Shown one piece after another: positions 61,231 through 64,000 of a DNA stretch of 64,000 nt. Below the pieces are notes generated by a model. It made no database searches. It saw only the letters and a list, made by a program, of their open reading frames with translations, and had not been told where the DNA came from. The stretch comes from Zavarzinella sp. Its GTDB lineage: Bacteria > Planctomycetota > Planctomycetia > Gemmatales > Gemmataceae. The stretch spans positions 1,674,001 through 1,738,000 of the forward strand of contig JAWKTI010000001.1 of the NCBI GenBank assembly GCA_041399155.1, written 5' to 3'. Both the position numbers and the translations under genes were made by a program. Numbering within the stretch: position 1 is the first letter of the stretch; every line of letters begins with the position of its first letter.

Positions 61231-62637
61231 ATGAACTACCTCAAGTTACTTATTTTGTCAGCAGTATTATGCTGCTTTACGGCACTGCCAGATGCGAATG
61301 CCAGACCAATGAATGTGATTGTCGTTCTGGTGGATGATCTTGGCACTACCGATCTGGGGTGCTTTGGCAGTAAATTTTACCAGACACCGAATATCGACCA
61401 ATTAGCACGTGATGGCATGCGTTTCACAAATGGTTATTCCGCATGTACGGTGTGTTCTCCGACACGCGCAGCGATGCTGACTGGGCAATATCCCGCACGC
61501 TTACACATTACCGATTGGATTGAAGGCCACAAGCGACCTGATGCCCCACTCAGCGTCCCGGATTGGCAGATGTATCTTTCCAAGGATACCAGCAACATGG
61601 CAAAAATATTGAAAAAAGCTGGTTATGCCACGATATCAATCGGGAAGTGGCACTTGGGAAAAGAAGACTATTATCCGGAAAACCAAGGTTTTGATAAAAA
61701 CGTGGGCGGCTACTTTCGTGGGCAGCCACCATCATACCATGCCCCTTACAAAATCCCCACCCTTCCTGAAGGACCTGTGGGCGAATTTCTGACCGATCGG
61801 GAAGCAGCGGAAGCCTGCAAATTCATTGAAGAACAGAAAGATAAGCCTTTCTTTATATACCTTCCGCATTATGCAGTTCACACACCTTTGATGGCCAAAA
61901 AGGAAGTCATTGAGAAATACCGACAGAAAATCGACCCGAAATTGCCACACCAGAACCCTGTCTACGCGGGGTTGGTGGAAAGTGTTGATGATGCGATGGG
62001 TGCGATTCGGGCCAAGCTGAAAGACTTAAAACTTGATGAGAATACAGTCATCATCTTCACTTCCGATAATGGTGGACTGCTGGGAGGTGGAAAGCAGCCG
62101 ATTACCAGCAACGTCCCATTCCGTGCTGGTAAGGGAAGTGCATACGAAGGTGGGGTGCGTGTGCCGTACATCGTTTACTGGCCGGGAGTTACGAAAGCAG
62201 GATCAGTATCCACCGAGCCAATCATTACCGTTGACGTGTTGCCCACAGTCGCTGAGATTGTGGGGGCCAAAATACCGGAAAACCATGTTGTTGATGGCAA
62301 AAGCCTGGTACCATTATTAAAAGGCTCTCATTCATTAGAACGGGATGCGATCTACTGGCATTACCCACATTACCACCCAGGTGGTGCAACACCCTATAGT
62401 GCCATCCGCAAAGGCAATTATCGACTGGTGGAGTTTTTTGAAACGGGCAACAAGGAACTTTACGATCTGGCTAACGACGTGGGTGAAAAGGTGAACCTGA
62501 CAGAGAAAATGCCTGCCAAGGTTTCGGAATTGTTTGAAGATCTGAAAAAATGGCGAACGGACGTCGGGGCACAGCTACCCACGAAAAATCTCAATCCCAC
62601 ACCAAAGAAAAAGAACCCACCCAAAAAGAAGAACTGA
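61231..62637 (+). CDS. Secreted sulfatase (formylglycine-type)
   Basis: 468-aa sulfatase with a signal peptide (LLILSAVLCCFTALPDANA). The metal-binding start is VIVVLVDDLGTTDLGCFGS. The modification motif CSPTRAAMLTGQYPARL has Cys75 as the formylglycine precursor. Later blocks SIGKWHLGKE and IIFTSDNGGLLGGG are typical of type I sulfatases. It probably removes sulfate from algal or animal glycans. The last residues form an odd Lys/Pro-rich tail (TPKKKNPPKKKN). It lies 80 nt after the ABC permease and is convergent with the next gene (13 nt apart). An anaerobic or FGE-type maturase must be elsewhere. Confidence 0.93.
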   Translation: MNYLKLLILSAVLCCFTALPDANARPMNVIVVLVDDLGTTDLGCFGSKFYQTPNIDQLARDGMRFTNGYSACTVCSPTRAAMLTGQYPARLHITDWIEGHKRPDAPLSVPDWQMYLSKDTSNMAKILKKAGYATISIGKWHLGKEDYYPENQGFDKNVGGYFRGQPPSYHAPYKIPTLPEGPVGEFLTDREAAEACKFIEEQKDKPFFIYLPHYAVHTPLMAKKEVIEKYRQKIDPKLPHQNPVYAGLVESVDDAMGAIRAKLKDLKLDENTVIIFTSDNGGLLGGGKQPITSNVPFRAGKGSAYEGGVRVPYIVYWPGVTKAGSVSTEPIITVDVLPTVAEIVGAKIPENHVVDGKSLVPLLKGSHSLERDAIYWHYPHYHPGGATPYSAIRKGNYRLVEFFETGNKELYDLANDVGEKVNLTEKMPAKVSELFEDLKKWRTDVGAQLPTKNLNPTPKKKNPPKKKN

Positions 62638-62650
62638 ATTCGGAAAATAT

Positions 62651-63883
62651 TTACTTTGTCTTGAAACAGTACAATTTACTTTCTGTGCGGACAAATAACG
62701 CACCATCAACAGCACCAAATGATGCGAAGGTGCGTTCTTTTAAGTCGATTTCAGATAATACCTCAAAATTCTTGCCTGGCGCAACAATGGTGACGTTCCC
62801 TTCTTCGCTGGTGGCATAAATTTTGCCCTTTTCAGCAAATAGTGACGCAGAATATTTTCCTTTAATTCGCTCTGACCAATGAATTTCGCCAGATTTTGCA
62901 TCCAGACATGTCAAAATCCCACCATCGGAAACCATGTACAGATTCCCGTCAACAATCAGCATCGAGGGAGTGTGAGGTGCGGCTTTGTTCGTGTCCCACG
63001 CCCGAGCAGTTTTTGTAATATCTCCTGTACCACCAATGCGGATCGCCTGAACTTGAGGTCGGTCATAACCCGTTGCCACATAGACAGTTGCGTCATGAAT
63101 CAGGGGTTTGGGAATCAGGGAATAGCCGTTAAATTCGCTTTTCCAGACCTCTTTGCCAGTTTCCAGCTCGTACGCACCAATCATGTTGCTGCCAGCACTC
63201 AGAACCACAGTTTTGTCTCCCTGGCTCAATACTGTGGGAGTAGAAAACGAAAACGTCCGCCCCGCCTTGACTGAACGTGGGGTCTCCCAGACTGTTTTGC
63301 CAGATTTCAGGTCAAGTGCTACCACTTTCTGAACATCAGCCGCATCGCAACTGAATATTACTTTTTCATTAACAATAATCGGTGACCCACCATTTCCATG
63401 GACTGGTCGCTGATAGAGACCTTCACGCTTCCAGACAATTTTGCCGGTTTTGTCCAGGCAAGCAGTGCCATTGTGACCAAAGTGAAAGACGATCGAATCT
63501 CCCGCTGCACAGGCAGTTGAACTGGCATGGCTATTTTTTGAGTGGATGCGGGCAGTTTTTCCGGTGGGAATTTCAAATAATAGTTCATCGAGCACTTGTT
63601 TCCCTGACTTTTGATCGAAACTGATCGCCCGCAACGACAACGATTGATCAGTGTTGACGGCAGTTGTGAGATAAACCTGACCATTCCAGATGATTGGAGA
63701 AGACCAACCACTGCCTGACACCTTTGTTACCCACGCGACATTGGTATCAATGCCCCACTTTGACGGTAAGGCGGGACCAGTATATATCCCATTCCCTTCA
63801 GGCCCACGAAACTGAGGCCAATCCGCAGCACTTACCCACATTCCACCCGCCGCAATCAGCAGGCTACACAGCATATATCTCAT
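62651..63883 (-). CDS. Secreted PQQ-like beta-propeller protein
   Basis: 410 aa from ATG 63883, which has GGGAG 7 nt upstream; ATG 63895 lies inside that context and is less likely. Signal peptide LLIAAGGMWVSAA, then ADWPQFRGPEGNGIYTGPAL, the usual start of planctomycete PQQ-like (BamB-type) proteins. Blades include SPIIWNGQVYLTTAVN, TACLDKTGKIVWKREG, VVALDLKSGKTVWETPRS, MIGAYELETGKEVWKSEFNG, ILTCLDAKSGEIHWSERI and a final GALFVRTESKLYCF. No catalytic residues are evident. Probably a periplasmic scaffold or a non-enzymatic propeller. Confidence 0.88.
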   Translation of the reverse strand: MRYMLCSLLIAAGGMWVSAADWPQFRGPEGNGIYTGPALPSKWGIDTNVAWVTKVSGSGWSSPIIWNGQVYLTTAVNTDQSLSLRAISFDQKSGKQVLDELLFEIPTGKTARIHSKNSHASSTACAAGDSIVFHFGHNGTACLDKTGKIVWKREGLYQRPVHGNGGSPIIVNEKVIFSCDAADVQKVVALDLKSGKTVWETPRSVKAGRTFSFSTPTVLSQGDKTVVLSAGSNMIGAYELETGKEVWKSEFNGYSLIPKPLIHDATVYVATGYDRPQVQAIRIGGTGDITKTARAWDTNKAAPHTPSMLIVDGNLYMVSDGGILTCLDAKSGEIHWSERIKGKYSASLFAEKGKIYATSEEGNVTIVAPGKNFEVLSEIDLKERTFASFGAVDGALFVRTESKLYCFKTK

Positions 63884-64000
63884 CAGTTCTCCCATCCAAT
63901 TGTCTTGAAAACAATTATCCCTGTGAAAAAATGTGAAAAAGCCATAAATTTGGCAATTACAGAGTTATATTATTGGGTCGATTCATGAAAAACGTATTGA

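Noticed and set aside
63985..64000. Possible start of a further plus-strand gene (ATG at 63985)
   Set aside because: Only five codons are visible and no Shine-Dalgarno precedes it; it cannot be supported.
1..64000. tRNA, rRNA, CRISPR, insertion sequence or prophage features
   Set aside because: Looked for by eye on both strands; no cloverleaf, spacer-repeat array, transposase, integrase or phage structural gene was recognised.

Overview
The window looks like the chromosome of a planctomycete of moderate GC (below 50% by eye). The evidence is three DUF1559 proteins with pilin-type N-termini and C-terminal H-x9-DG signatures, a paired DUF1549/DUF1553 cytochrome-type protein and DUF1501 protein, a large PVC-type CxxCH protein with an N-terminal propeller, a sulfatase, several PQQ-type propellers, and many secreted or lipoprotein genes. 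No rRNA, tRNA, CRISPR, phage or insertion sequence was seen. Family or genus cannot be fixed from the sequence alone.

Layout. 1-2787 (minus): sucC, a lipoprotein gene, and sucD running off the left edge. 3081-10547: DUF1559 proteins (one paired with a small lipoprotein, two in tandem), a secreted esterase, an RlmI-type rRNA methyltransferase and a secreted propeller. 10544-14871: a response regulator/histidine kinase pair divergent from a dicarboxylate/amino-acid:cation symporter, with three GTAAC repeats at 11-bp spacing between them. 15125-25211: a PQQ-like propeller, a UxaC-like protein, a PVC CxxCH protein, a TPR protein and a BshC-like protein. 25189-26844: two unrecognised secreted or anchored proteins. 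26926-45913: the highlight, one tightly packed minus-strand unit. 46096-55674: gamma-glutamyltransferase, two hydrolases, a stand-alone E2-type acyltransferase and the DUF1501/DUF1553 pair. 56134-63883: EttA, a LolD/FtsX-type ABC exporter, a sulfatase and a second PQQ propeller.

The 19-kb unit reads pfaD - pfaA - pfaC-like - oleA - oleB - oleC - oleD, with gaps of 7-23 nt or overlaps. PfaD is the FMN enoyl reductase. PfaA is KS-AT-ACPx3-KR-DH. The PfaC-like part is KS-CLF-AT followed by two FabA-type dehydratase pairs. Together they form a PUFA-synthase-type iterative polyketide system. OleA, OleB, OleC and OleD make long-chain olefins by joining two fatty acyl chains head to head. Their fusion into one operon predicts a dedicated pathway to a very long, highly unsaturated hydrocarbon, with the PUFA synthase making the acyl chains and OleABCD joining them. 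This is an inference from gene content. No phosphopantetheinyl transferase lies in the window.

The pfaC-like gene is broken twice. A +1 (or -2) frameshift sits near 36100, and an in-frame TAA lies at 34969-34971 inside the AT domain. Everything else in the operon is open. Whether this is recent decay, an assembly error or a genuinely split protein decides whether the pathway works in this strain.
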